Assembly (NCBI RefSeq): GCF_000711955.1
Contig: NZ_JONR01000017.1
Coordinates: forward strand, 1-64,000
Length of the DNA: 64,000 bases
Origin: Nevskia soli DSM 19509
Lineage (GTDB): Bacteria; Pseudomonadota; Gammaproteobacteria; Nevskiales; Nevskiaceae
Direction: 5' to 3'
In this document: positions 36,710 through 50,300 of the stretch, piece by piece
How positions within the stretch are numbered: position 1 is the first letter of the stretch
Layout of the letters: the number at the start of each line of letters is the position of its first letter
Notes under the pieces: generated by a model
Database searches by the model: none
What the model was told of the DNA's origin: nothing
The model's input: only the letters and a program-made list of their open reading frames with translations
Translations under genes and position numbers: made by a program

Positions 36710-38059
36710 TTAACCCACAAATTCGAGGGTTGAGGGATGACGCCTTCGTATCCGGGCGAGTCCGATAAATATCATCGGGACCAGAGTAAAAAAGCCGATG
36801 GCCCCTCCCCCCGAGCTTCCGGAAGACGAACTGCCGCCGGAAGATGATGAGCTGCTGCTTGATGAAGTGGAAGTCAGGCGAAAGACCATGCCAAAATTTT
36901 TGGTGCCGCCTCCGGCGCCTGTTCCGTAGAAGTTTCCATCCTTGCCTTGAATCAATCCCGACAGAGGCGAGGCTTTGAAATTCGATAGGACCGTTTCAGT
37001 GCCATCCGGGGTCAGTTCAAACACTAAGCCACCGTTATAGGTGGTGGCCCCATAGAAATTTCCGTCGTTGCCCTGTACCAGCGGCGCCTGAGGATTGGCG
37101 TCATTCGCGCCCGATCCACCGAACGAATAGAGCACGGATTCAACGCCGGCCGGAGTCACTTTGAATACTATGCCTCCACCCTTGCCATCGTTGATCGAAG
37201 CATTCGCTCCCCCGTATTGAGCGGTTCCATAGAAATTGCCATCGTTACCTTGAACCAGGCCCGCGAAAGGTTGCGCGCCATCCGCATTCCGATCTCCAAA
37301 TGAATACAGTACGGTTTCTACACCCGACGGTGTGACTTTAAAGACGGTGCCATTGTCATGAGCGCCCCCATATTGAGTTGTTCCGTAGAAATTTCCATCG
37401 CTGCCGAGGATTAGTGTTCCAATAGGGGTCCGACCATCCACGCTTGAACTACCGAAGGAATACAGAACGGTTTCTGTTCCGTCCGCCGTAATCTTGAATA
37501 TGGTGCCGTCGCCAAAATCGCCCTCTGGATCTCGGTTGTTTTTCCCGCCGTAGTTGGTGGTTCCATAGAAATTGCCGTCACGCCCCTGAACGAGTGCGGC
37601 TTGAGGAGTGTTCCCATCCGTCAAGTCCTGCGGGTTGAAGAAGTGCAATAGCGTTTCGATGCCGTCCGGAGTGACTTTGAATACCGCCCCGCCGGTGCCA
37701 TGCGTTCCGCCGGTGGCCGTACCGTAAAAATTGCCGTCACTTGCTTGAATCACGCTTGAATAGGGATAAGCGCCATCGTTATTGGCAGCGTTACTTCCAA
37801 AGGAGTACAGCACGGTTTCAACGCCGGCGGGGGTAAGCTTGAAAACCGTGCCGGCGCGGCCAGTTCCGCCACCGACAGTTGTCCCATAGAAATTTCCGTC
37901 ACTACCTTGAATAAGCGCTGCCTCCGGGCCTGTGCCATCCGAAGTCGTCGCGCCAAAGGAATATAAAGTGGACTCAACGGTAGGGCTTGCCTGAGCAGAA
38001 AGACAGATCAAAAAAGCTGATATCGACACTGCTGCTGATTTGGTGGTTCTGCGAGTCAC
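36710..38059 (-). CDS. GloVer-repeat (beta-propeller-like) surface protein with GlyGly-CTERM-like tail
   Basis: This 449-residue protein has a signal peptide (about 1-25), then roughly eight repeats of about 45-50 residues with the consensus G-S-D-G-N-F-Y-G-T-T, G-G, G-T-V-F-K-V-T-P-x-G-x-E-T-V-L-Y-S-F-G, typical of choice-of-anchor GloVer proteins. The end is a Ser/Gly linker (about 405-425), a hydrophobic segment (GFFTLVPMIFIGLA) and the basic cluster RIRRR. These match the GlyGly-CTERM sorting signal processed by rhombosortase. It is probably a secreted or surface-attached structural protein; no enzymatic role is seen. Confidence 0.8.
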   Translation of the reverse strand: MTRRTTKSAAVSISAFLICLSAQASPTVESTLYSFGATTSDGTGPEAALIQGSDGNFYGTTVGGGTGRAGTVFKLTPAGVETVLYSFGSNAANNDGAYPYSSVIQASDGNFYGTATGGTHGTGGAVFKVTPDGIETLLHFFNPQDLTDGNTPQAALVQGRDGNFYGTTNYGGKNNRDPEGDFGDGTIFKITADGTETVLYSFGSSSVDGRTPIGTLILGSDGNFYGTTQYGGAHDNGTVFKVTPSGVETVLYSFGDRNADGAQPFAGLVQGNDGNFYGTAQYGGANASINDGKGGGIVFKVTPAGVESVLYSFGGSGANDANPQAPLVQGNDGNFYGATTYNGGLVFELTPDGTETVLSNFKASPLSGLIQGKDGNFYGTGAGGGTKNFGMVFRLTSTSSSSSSSSSGGSSSSGSSGGGAIGFFTLVPMIFIGLARIRRRHPSTLEFVG

Positions 38060-38384
38060 TTGCTGTATTCCTTTTTTTTGTCAGAACTCTGAGTACCATC
38101 AATCTATCACACAGATAGGGCAGTCATTTGCTGGCGGATCGGCGGTTTAACTCTCCTCTATTTGGGGGGAGCCTAGGCAGGGTTCTGCGAAGGCGCTTTC
38201 CAATCAGAGCAGATGTTCACAGAGTCATTTGGCGATTTATTTTGTCATGTCGATTTGAATATAAATATTCAATGATATCAATCGAGTGAATTTTAACGCG
38301 CGCAATCCCTAAACTTATTTCGCCAGGACTGGAGAGGGTAGATAAGGGGCAAAGATCGCCCAAAAGCGAGTTCTGGAGCAAGGG
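38060..38384. other. intergenic region upstream of the RHS gene
   Basis: This AT-richer region of 325 bases lies between the divergent GloVer gene and the RHS gene. Both genes probably have promoters here, but I could not pick convincing boxes. Direct and inverted runs such as GGCAGTCATTTG near 38120 and GAGTCATTTGGC near 38222 share a short core, and AATATAAATATTCAATGATAT near 38260 is AT-rich. No gene is seen. Confidence 0.35.
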
Positions 38385-41300
38385 ATGACGTCGATAATCG
38401 TAGGTAGCGGGTTGGGTCTGCTTGGCAGTTCTGCGACTCAACAAAACGGTTACGGGACTCCCGGGAACAGCAAGATCGGACAGGGGAATACCAGCGCTTA
38501 CGTAAACGGCGCGACGGGCAACCTGGTCGTCCAAAGCCAAGATGAGTTCTTGGCCGCGGTTGGATTGAATGATCCGGTGGTGGCGACGTACAACTCGCTC
38601 GGAACCGAGGGCTATAACAGCGACCACTGGCAGTTCTCATTCGAGCGCAGTCTGACGCTGGGTCTTCTGCCGAAGTCCTTGCACGGTGCGATTACCCGGA
38701 CAACGGCAGACGGGGATGTCGAAAATTTCACCTGGAACGGTACATTGCAGCTGTGGCAAGCGCAAAATGGAACCGGTACATATGACACGCTCACTTACAC
38801 GAGTACGACATGGGTTTATACCCAAGGCGGTACAGGCGTAACCGAGACCTATAGCTCGACTGGCCAGCTGCTGTCGGAGACGGATCAAAACGGCAACCAG
38901 CTGACTTATAACTACAATTCGAGCAATCAAGTCAGTTCGATCTCGGATTCCTCGGGGCAGGTTACTTATCTGGATTACAGCGGCAACAATCTGACTGATA
39001 TTCGGATTATGGCCCTGGTTCCTGGGGCAACCGACCCTACACAGATGCAGCAGTTGGCGCGGGTCGAATACGCCTACGACACTTCAAATCGCTTGACTGC
39101 GATGGCAGTGGAGTTGACGTCGAATAACAACGGCACCTTCGACAGCAACGTCTATACCACTACATACCAATACTCGGGGACATCCGACAGAATCACACAG
39201 ATTGCGCAGAGCGATGGCACTGTACTTACTATCGGCTACTCCGCTGCGGGACGCGTGACATCACTTACCGACGGGCAAAACAATACAACCACAATCGCCT
39301 ACAACGTTATATCCGGTACTGCCACCGTAACGGATGCCCTTAGCAACGTTACCACCTACACCTACGACATCAAGCAGCGGTTGACCAAGATCGCGGAGCC
39401 CTTGGACAGCGGTGGCACGGCCACGCTTACCTACGCATATAACACCGACAACAGCATCAGCAAAGTGACCGACGCTGACGGCCGAACGGTGAACTACAGC
39501 TACGATAGCGACGGTAACCTGACCGAAGTCCAGGACTCGCTGGGCAACACGGTGACGCGGACCTACGACAGCAGCAACCGACTGCTATCGGAGACTGTTT
39601 ACCAGACGCCGGCGTCGGCGGTGGGCCAGGCAGCCTCAAGTCCGGAAACGACGCACTACGTATACGACGCCAACGGCAATCTGCGTTTTGTGGTTTTGCC
39701 CCAAGGCGAGGTAACGGAATATCGCTATGACTCCAAGGGTGAGCGGCTCACATCGATCACCTATCCGAGTGCTTTGTCTACGGGTCCCTATACGGGGGTT
39801 TATAGCGGACCGGACAGCGTATCGGGAACCATCCCGAGCTTGAGCGACATGACGACCTGGGCGTCTGGGCAGGACCAGACAAAGATCCGACGCACGGATA
39901 CCACCTACGATCTTACCGGACAGATTCAGACTGTCACAGCCTGGAATACGACGAATAGCAGCGGGGTGGGTGTTGGCGACGGCAAGCAATTGGAGAGTCG
40001 TTATGTTTATGACGTCGGTGGGCGATTGCTGATTAGCATTGATCCGCGTGCCGCGTCCGGCGTACCAACCAGCACCGCTGCTGCGGGTCAAGCCTATGTC
40101 ACCAGCTATGTTTACGATGGCTTAAATCGCCTCCTCAGCTCGACCGACAATACCGGCCGCATAACCGTTAGTAACATTTACGGAAGCGTTTCTCCCCCTA
40201 CCACAGGCACCGGCCAAAACGTGTCGGTCCTGTCGACTGCCGCAAATGGCCTGCTCACGACGACGGTATATAACGGTGCTGGAGACGTAGTCAGTGTTAG
40301 CAAGACGAGCCACACTGGGGTGGCATTGGGCACGACTTCTTATGTTTACGATGCCAATGACCGGCTGGCAGAAGTAACGGACCCGACAGGTGCATCGACT
40401 TACTATGTATACGATGCGGAGGGGCGTCGCGCGGGAGTAATCACTCCGCAGAAAGAGCTGACTGAGACGCGATACAACGACAACGGGCAGGTAATTGCTA
40501 CGATCCAGTACGCCAACTACGTTACGACAAGCAATCCGGTAGGTGATAGCGTCAGTCAGGTGCGCCCATCGGCATCATCGCTAGATCGCACGACCGCGTA
40601 TCTCTATGACACGGCGGATCGCCTGGTTGACGTGGTGGATGCCGAGGGCTACGTCACGCAGTACGCCTACGACGGGGCCGGCAACAAAATTAGCCAGACC
40701 CAGTTTCTAAACGCAGTATCGAGCGTTCCAATCACGGGCACTGCTTCCAGCATCAGTGTGCAGCCGGCGCCGGGGTATGATCGCACTACGCGATATTTTT
40801 ACAATGCCGATAGCCAGCTGGTCGCTGTACTGGATCCAGACGGGTATCTAACGCAGACGACATATGACAATGCCGGCGAAGTCGTCAAGACGATAGCCTA
40901 CGCTACGGCGACGACAGCTGGCCTTAGGGTCAGCGGTACCTTGGCGCAGCTCATCCCTGCGACGAGCCCCGGCCACGATCAGATCAGCTATACGTTTTAC
41001 AACGGTTTGGGGCAGGTATCCGCCTCGCTCAATGCAGATAGCTTCCTCACTGCGAACACGTACGACCTTGGGGGCAATCTCAGCAAGCAGATTCGCTATG
41101 CCACAGCCGTGGGTTATAGCGGGAGCGGTGGTGCACCAACGCCGACTATATCGGCACAGGATCAGACCCAAACTTGGGTTTACGACGCACTCAACCGGCT
41201 GAGTACGCAGACCAATGCACAAGGAACCATCACCCAATATAACTACAATGCAGTGAGTGGCTTCCTGGTCTCGAAGATCAATGCCGTGGGCCAGACCGAC

Positions 41301-44300
41301 CAGCTGGGTCGGAACGATCAGCGTACAACCTCATATACCTCATACACCGACTTGGGGGAGGTAACAAACACCCAGTTGGGAAACTCCGGCTCAAACACAC
41401 AGAGCTTTTACGACGCGGATGGACGGCAGACTGAAAGCATTGATCCGGATGGAAAGAAAACGTTTTACTACTACGATGGTGACGGGCGGCTGGTCTATAC
41501 CGTCAATGGGGCCGGCGAAGTCACCGGAAATGTATACGATGCTTTTGGCGACATCGTCCAAACCACCGAGTATGTCAATCGAATCAGCCTCACTGGCTTG
41601 ATTGGCGGTCTGGTTGGTAGTGACACGGCCTTCAACGCGGCGATCGGCGCTACCGGATTCCAGGGAAATGCTGCCAATCGCGTAACAAGCTATCAGTATC
41701 AGGATTCACGTGGCCTATTAACGAATACCACAGATGCTTTGGGCTTTGCCTCGACACAGTCCTATAACGCGTTTGGAGAACTCCAGCGCAAAACGCAGGA
41801 TGTGGGCAGCAGCCCCGGCGTAGCCTCCAGTGCCGACCTGTACACCTATGACGGCGACGGTAATTTAACGCAAACGGTTGTCGACAGCGGTCGTCTGGGC
41901 TTGACCACAAACATCTCGTATGACGCTTTCAGGCGGACTACGCAGGTGCTGGATCCCATTGGTAACAGCACGACGACTACCTTCGGCGATCCGCTTGGGC
42001 TCTATGTCGCTACAACGGATGCTTTGGGGCAGTCGACGGTAACGAACTACGATGCGTTTGGGCGTGTGTCCGCCACTGAGGATCGCGATGGTAACATCAC
42101 CACCTACACTTATAGCGACGCGACTCAGACAACTACGAAAGTCGACACGGCGCTCGGCATAGGTACGACGACGGTCGAGAATCGGCAGGGACAAGTTATC
42201 AAGGGTATCGATGGCATGGGAGCCATCACTACCTACAGCTACGATGCAGACGGCAACCTCACGAACACCGTCGATCCCAACGGAAATCAGACTGTTCACG
42301 CTTACGATGCCTCTGATTTGCTCACTACCACAGTGGATGCCAACGGCACCTCCACAGCCTATGCTTACGATGCCGCTCGCAGGGTAAGCACCAAGACTGT
42401 TGATCCGAGTGGACTGAATCTTAAAACGCAATTTGCCTATAACGCGTTCGGACAGGTCAGTCAGGTCACTGATCCAAACACAGCCGTGACGCGCAGCGTC
42501 TTCAACAATGATGGCCGCCTGGCCTATACAATCGACGCTTTGGGCGCTGTCATCGGCTACCAGTATGATCTGGCTGGAGATATCACGCAGACGACTGCAT
42601 ACGGTACCCGGATATCACTGTCCGGCTTGTCTGCGAATCCGACAGATACTCAGGTGGCGGGACTGGTAGCAAGCAGTGTTGGCAATGAAATAACGCGCAA
42701 TGTCTACGACGCCGGTGGCCGCTTGGCCTACAGCATCGACGCCGTTGGCGACGTAATCGGTTACCAGTACGATGCGGATGGTAACGTCACGCAGACGACG
42801 AAATATGCGACTCCGATCTCGCTGACCAGCCTGCCGGCCGCACCCAAGCCCGGCGATATCCAGCTCGCGCTGCTGAACTTTACAGTAAGCAACAGCCCCA
42901 ACGGGCAAGTGCAGCTTGCCAATGGCACGGTGACGCTGACCTCCGGCAGCGACACCACTACCTACAACCCCCAGGCAACTGGTCCGTATTACACGATCTC
43001 CGGTCAACCGACCACTTACTCGTCGGTGATCAATACCGGAAGTTCAAGTTCCGGACGCTACATCACTGACTATCTGGACTCCGCGCCGGGTGCGAACCCG
43101 CCGAGCCGGGCTGGCGTGTACATCCAAGGCAGTACGGTTTACGGCGTCTTCTACAATACCTTCACTCAGCAGATGCAAACCGTCAATTTCGGGACGGTTC
43201 AGGACAACACCAATTACGTACTCAGGGTATCAATCACCAATAATTCCACTCAGCTGCGGTTCTACCAACAAGGCAATACGGACCAGAACTCATATTCGTT
43301 TATCGCCTGGGGTGCTTCCGGCCTTTGGAGCAAAGCCCGAGTAGTGGTAGGGACGCAAACACAGCCTGGTCAGGCATCAAGCGTCTCCACAATCAGCAAT
43401 ATGAACGTCGTCGGGTCTAGCGACCAGGCCACTCGCACGATCTATGATGCTGATGGGCGCGCCATATACAGCGTCGATCCCCTCGGGGACGTGACTGGGT
43501 ATCAGTACGACGGGAACGGCAACGTTACACAAACTACGAAATTCGCCACGCCTATCGATCTGTCTGCGCTGCCGCTCAATCCTCAAGCCTCCGATGTGCA
43601 GTTGGCTCTGATGCATTTTTCGACGAGCAACGATCCAAACGGTCAAGTCAGAATCGGCAACGGCCAGGTTGCGCTCACCACTGCCAATGGTGCCGCCGGC
43701 AACCCGCAAGCAACCGGACCTTTGTACAGCGTCACAAGCCAGCCTTTGGTCTTCAACTCGGTAATCAACACCGGCAGCCCATCTACTGGACGTTACCTCG
43801 CAGATTACCTGGACGGAACCGGAGCCGTCACCAATAACCACAACCGCGCCGGAGTCTACATCCAGGGCAATCAAGCCTACTGTGTATATTACAACAGCCA
43901 GACGGGAGCCTTAACTACCGTCAGCATGGGTGCGGTGCTGGACAACACCAGCTATGTTGTCAATATCTCGATCACCAACGGCAATTCAACCATCAAGTTC
44001 TACCAGCAAGGAGGATCGGGACTCTCCTTTTTGTGGGTCTGGAACCTGGGCGGTCAATGGGCGACTGCGCAGGCGATGCTGCAGACGCAGACGCAGTCGG
44101 GACAAGCGGTCAGCACGGGCACAATCAGCAATTTTAGCCTTGTAGCCTCGGCCGATCAGGCTACGCGCACGGTCTACGACACCGAGGGGCGCGTCGCTTA
44201 TAGCATTGATACTTTGGGTGATGTGACAGGTTATCAGTACGACTTGGATGGTCGTCTCACGCTAACCACGAAATACACCACGCCGATCAATCTTTCGAGT

Positions 44301-47300
44301 TTGCCCTCGAATCCGCAGATATTGGACGTACAGCCGTTGGTTGCGGGCAGTACTAACAATGAAGTCACACGCAGCGTTTACGATACAGCTGGCCGGCTGG
44401 CTTTCAACATCGATGCCGCCGGCGACGTGATCGGTTATCAGTACGATGCGGACGGCAATGTTACTCAGACGACGAAGTATGCAACGCCGATCGCGCTAAG
44501 TAGCCTTCCGACCATACCCAAACCAGGGGACGTTCAGCTTGCGCTGTTGAATTTTGCGGTGACCAACAGCCCCCACGGTCAAGTGCAGCTTTCCAATGGC
44601 ACTGTAACGTTGACTTCAGGCAGCGATACCACCACTTACAGTCCTCAAGCGGCTGGTCCGTATTACACAACCACCGGGCAGCCCACTACCTATACCTCGG
44701 TAATCAACACCGGTAGCTCAAGCTCCGGGCGATACATTACTGACTATCTGGACTCCGCATCCGGAGCCACTCCGCCGAGCCGGGCGGGTGTGTATATCCA
44801 GGGCAGCACCGTCTACGGCGTCTTCTACAATACAAGTACGCAGCAGATGCAGACTGTCAATTTCGGGACAGTCCAGAACAATACCAATTACGTGCTGAAG
44901 GTATCGATTACCAACAACACGACACAGCTGCGGTTTTATCAGCAGGGCAATACGAATCAAGATTCCTATTCGTACATCGTCTGGAACTCTCCGGGCCTTT
45001 GGAGTAAAGCGCGGGTGGTTGTCGGCACGCAGACGCAGCCCGGCCAGGCATCCAGCGTATCCACAATCAGCAATATGAACGTGGTCGGGTCAGCCGATCA
45101 GGCCACGCGCACGGTCTACGACAAGGATGGCCGCGCTGTATACAGCATTGATCCACTGGGTGATGTAACAGGCTATCAGTACGACGCCGACGGGAACGTC
45201 ACGCAGACGACGAAATATGCGACCACGATCGATCTGACTACTCTGCCATTGAATCCGCAGGCGACAGACGTGCAACTCGCGCTGATGCGTCTTTCGGTGA
45301 GCAACGATCCGAACGGCCAGGTCCAGGTAGGCAACGGTCAGGTCGCTCTCACAACGGCCAGTGGCGCCACCAGCAATCCGCAGGCGACCGGCCCCCTGTT
45401 CGCGGTAACCGCGCAGCCGTTGGTTTTCAACTCGGTAGTCAATACCGGGAGCCCATCTACCGGGCGTTACCTCGCCGTTTATCTCGATGGCACCGGAAAC
45501 GTTTCCAACAACCACAATCGTGCTGGCATCTACATTCAAGGCAACCAAGCCTACTTTGTGTATTACAACAGCCAGACAGGAGTCTTGAGCACCGCAGCCA
45601 TTAGTGGCACAGTGTTGGACAACACCAACTACGTCGTCAATATTTCAATCACCAATGGTAGCTCGACCATCAAGTTCTACCAGCAAGGATCGGGGAGTGC
45701 CGCCTTGTGGGTGTGGAATCTTGGCGGTCAATGGGCAACAGCGCAGGTAATGCTGCAGACTCAGACGCAGTCCGGGCAAGCGGTTAGTACAGGCACGATT
45801 AGCAACATGAGCCTGATTCGCCCGAACGATCAAGTGACGAGCGATGGCTATGACGCCGATGGCCGCTTGCAATCGGTGATCGACGCGGATGGCTACACTC
45901 AGAGCTACACCTACGATGCCTTTGGAAACAAGAGTTCTTACACAAACCAGAACGGTAACGTCTGGAATTATCAGTACGATAATCTCAATCGATTGAGCCT
46001 ACAGATAGACCCGGCTACGGCAAATTACATTGTGTCGGGAAGCGGTCAAAGTGTGCAGGTGAACGTAAACACCACCAATCAGGTGGCGGCACAGGCAGTA
46101 GGCTACGATGCGTTCGGAAACGTATCCTCGCATATCAGCGGCTTTGCCACAGCCACTGGCGGCCTCGAATTGTTTACTGCATTGCGTGCAACTGATTACG
46201 TGTACGACTTGCTTGATAACCAAGTTCAGACGATTAATGCCGCATCGAACTATGTTTACCAGGGGCAGACCTGGCCGATTAGCTCGCTTAGTGCGGGGGT
46301 CGCAGTTTACAAACCCTCTGGGGATTCCGCATACGGTAGTGATCCGACTCAATTCGAGACGATACAGGCTCTTACCACGACAACGTTCTATAACGGTCTG
46401 GGCCAGGCTGTGGCTGGCGAGGATGCTGCGGGTCATTTCACCTACAAGATTTATAACGCCCTAGGCGAAGTCACCTACGAGATCGATGGCGAGCGCGGTG
46501 TAACCGGCTATACCTACGATGCATACGGCAATCAGCTTACGGAAAAGCGCTACGCCTCTGCTCTTGCCGAGGGTAATGCCACTTCTGGTTTGGTAAGCCT
46601 GGAAAACTCAATCCTCTCGGCGCAAGCAGCGAATCCCGGAAACCCCGCGGCAGCTTCGGTGCAGAATGCCCTGTCTGCGGCACTGGCGCAGGTAGCTTCT
46701 CTGGTGAATGCGGTTGTCGTAGCCAACAACTCGTTCGATCGCACAATCACCACCGGCTACGATGTGCTCAATCGCAAGAGCATCGTGACGCAACCTGCGG
46801 TGAACTACCACTTGGTCACAATTGGCGGGGCGGTTACGGACGCGACGGCTAGTCCGACAACTAAGTACGCTTACGACGCGTTTGGCGAGCTGACCACGCA
46901 GAGTGAGTTGCTCAACCCGGGCTTGTCGACTCCCACTTGGGCGACCACTTATTACGGCTATGACGTGGACGGTCATCAGACTGCCGTTATCGACCCGATG
47001 GGTTACTACACGCAAAATCAATATGATGCTTTCGGCAATTTAAGCCAGGCAGATCAGTACGCCCAGATTCTCACGGGCGGTTCGCCCTCCGCCTTGCCTG
47101 CATTCGGAACCGCTGCGTTTCTGGCGACTATTTCGTCCACAGCGGCTAATACGACGAATCCCAATTCGATCGGCTATGACCGCGTGGTGAATTACGGCTA
47201 CGACGATCTGAATCGCCAGACCAGCCAGACTCGCGTGGGGGTGGTCTATGCGACGCTGGCGAGCAATAGCTTGAGCGCCGCGTATACCATCGGCAATGTG

Positions 47301-50300
47301 ACGACGAGCACTGCTTACGATGGTGCTGGCAACGTAACGGCGACGACTGATGCACAGGGCAATGTCACTACGACGTATTACAACGCTCTTGGAGAAATCG
47401 TCGATGTGAGCCTGCCGTCACACGCAATTTACTCGGGGACGCAGCCACAAACCCAGGCCACGTTGACGGCTTACGAATACGATTTTCTCGGCGACCAGAT
47501 TGGAAAGATTGCATATGCTGGCAGTGTTAGCGCAAACCCCACCAATAATGGAGGTATTCCACAAACCCCCAATCTGAACACCGACGAAGTGACCTATACG
47601 CTGTACGACGTTCTCGGCCGACAGACGGAAACAGTACAGGAAGATCATGCAGCGGCGAATTCCAATTACACAGCGGTTGTGCAAGATCGCGCTTATGATG
47701 CGCTAGGGCATGTCGCACGCATTTGGGAGCAGGAGAGTTTAGTTGCCGGAATTGGCGGGTCGCAGCTCGAAGTACAGGTCTACGGCTATGACAGAAACGG
47801 CAACCAAGTATCAGAGATGGATGCGGTACGTACGCCGACACTGGGTAGTAGTCTGCCGGTCGCGGGTACTGCGGTGACCAGCATGTACAAGCTGGCGACC
47901 TTTGACACGTTCGGTGAGCAAACGAAAAAAATAGTACAAACAAATACGACCGTTAACAGCACTTATCAGTATGCCTACGATGCGGATGGCCGTCTGTGGC
48001 AGACAGATCAAAGCGGCGTCGATACGGTTTATCAATACGATCTGCAGGGGAATGTAACATCCAAAGTTTTGGTGCCGGTGCAAACTAGTTTGCCGGCTAT
48101 TGGCACGTCTAATTATGTTCCGACGTGGTTGCCAACCATTTCAGCATTCTCTACTTCTCTCCAGGGTTTGGTCGATACGGACACCATTTACAATGCCGAT
48201 GGGTACGTCAAGGGCGAGATCGATCCGCCGTATCAACAGACGACACGGATTACGAAAAATCAAAGCGTCGATCGTTGGGGGAATGTCATATCCAGCACAG
48301 ATCCGGCTAACGGTGGGATAGCCCAGAATTTCTACAACGATCAAAATCAAATCATCAAGACGATCGAACCAACTGTCAGGGTCTGGACTGACGTTGCCGG
48401 CACCACCACCGGTACATTTACAGCTACTTCAAGTTCTGTTGCACCGACGATTGCAACTTATTATGACAATCTTGGGGAAAAAATCGCCGGTACCGATGCG
48501 GACGGAAATACGACCACCTACGTTTATGATGCCGTTGGTGAAATGGTGGGCCAATGGAATCCAGAGCAGGTCGATGGGCTTACGCCGAACTATGCTGAAT
48601 CAATATTCAGCTACAACGCTTTTGGACAACAGGTAAGTGTTGCTAGTAACGGCAATCTCACGCAAAACACCTACGATCAGCTCAACCGTCTTGTGGGCCA
48701 GGTAGTCAGTCAAGGTGCCGGCATCTATGGTTCCAGCCAATACAGCTACGATCAGGAAGGTAACCGCACGTCGATGACCGATGGTGTCGGTGATATCACG
48801 CGATATCTCTACGATACCCGTAACCAGTTGATATTCAATCTGTCGCCTCTGACTGAGTATTACTCGACTAACTACGTGGATGCCTCTTACTACTCCTCCT
48901 ACTCATATGATGCGATGGGTAATAAAACAGGAGAGACGCTCAATGGTGGAAATCAGTTTATTTGGACATACGATGGCTACGGACGCCTGACGGGCAGCCA
49001 CAATTTTGTGCAGGACGCTTATACATACGGCTACGATGTTTTGGGGCGATTGGTGCATATGCAGGCCACGGGGGCGGTCTTCACCGGCGTAAGCGGCTTA
49101 CAGAATTTAAGTTATACCTATTTCACCAACGGTGCACTTGCCACAATCACTGACAACGAGACCAACGTTTATGGCGGGCCTGCCGGTAATCAGCTCACAA
49201 CCTATCAATATGATGCTGATGGGCACCAAACGTTAGACCAAGTCAAAAATGTTGTAACTGGAGCGTTTCTCGAAAACGAGCAGATCACCTATGACGCATT
49301 AGGCCGAATTAATACAGTAGCCGATTCTGGGGTAGTTAGCCAAAGCTATAGCTACGACGCCAACGGCAATCGCATTCGAGTTAACTCTGTTCCAACAATC
49401 GGCGCTGCGCAAGATGCGTGGTACGAATATAACGCGCAAAACGAAATGGTCGTTGTAGCTGGTCAAGGCACGTTGAATTCTGACGGGAGCTACAGCGTAC
49501 AGTTAGGCAGTGCTGGCAGCTGGCTGGGCTACGACAATGGAGGCAATCGCACGCTGGCTCTGACAGGTGGACAAACAACCATATACAAATACAACCCGTT
49601 AGGGGAGATAGTTACTGTCTATAACGTGATTAGCAATACAAACGTTGAGACACAGGGCAACTTCTATAATCGGGCAGGTCAATTGGGTTCTGCGCTGACG
49701 TATAACGGAAGCCTGACCTCTGACACGGTGACGCGTTCGGAATCACTGGGGTACGATGCGAACGGGTATCTCCTTTCTGAAATTGAATACGGTGCTGACG
49801 GAAAAAGGCAGAACTGGGCCAATTACGCGGCTTCTGGTCTAGGTGCTCCGGAAACTGATGCAGCGTTAGCTGCGGATCACGGAAATTACGATGCGTTAGG
49901 AAATGAAACCGCAGTCTATACGACAGTCTATAACGATGACTCCGCCAACACTCTGAATTACACATTCGATACCTTTAATGTATATATCAGGGTTGGCTCT
50001 AGTGAAGTGCTGAGTACGCAGACGGCTCAGGTCAACGTCAATGGTTACCACAACAGTACTGCCTTCTACTCATATGATGCCCAGGGCAGCGTGGTGGGGA
50101 TTATGAATCAAAGCCCCAATAATGGCGTGACGCAGGAGAACTTCGTCAATGATCCGCAGGGGCAAATGCTTCAGCAGTCGGAAGTTAAGAACAACACGAC
50201 GTTGAACCAGGTCTACGCTTACGTCAACAACAGCCCGATTTGGAGCAGCGGCACAATCAATACGACGCCGACCAATTACAACTACCAGCAGGTCTCGGAT

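Noticed and set aside
38230..38260. ATTTATTTTGTCAT string resembling a Tn7 left-end TnsB site
   Set aside because: It is a single copy and does not match this element's own repeat type; it is AT-rich chance similarity.
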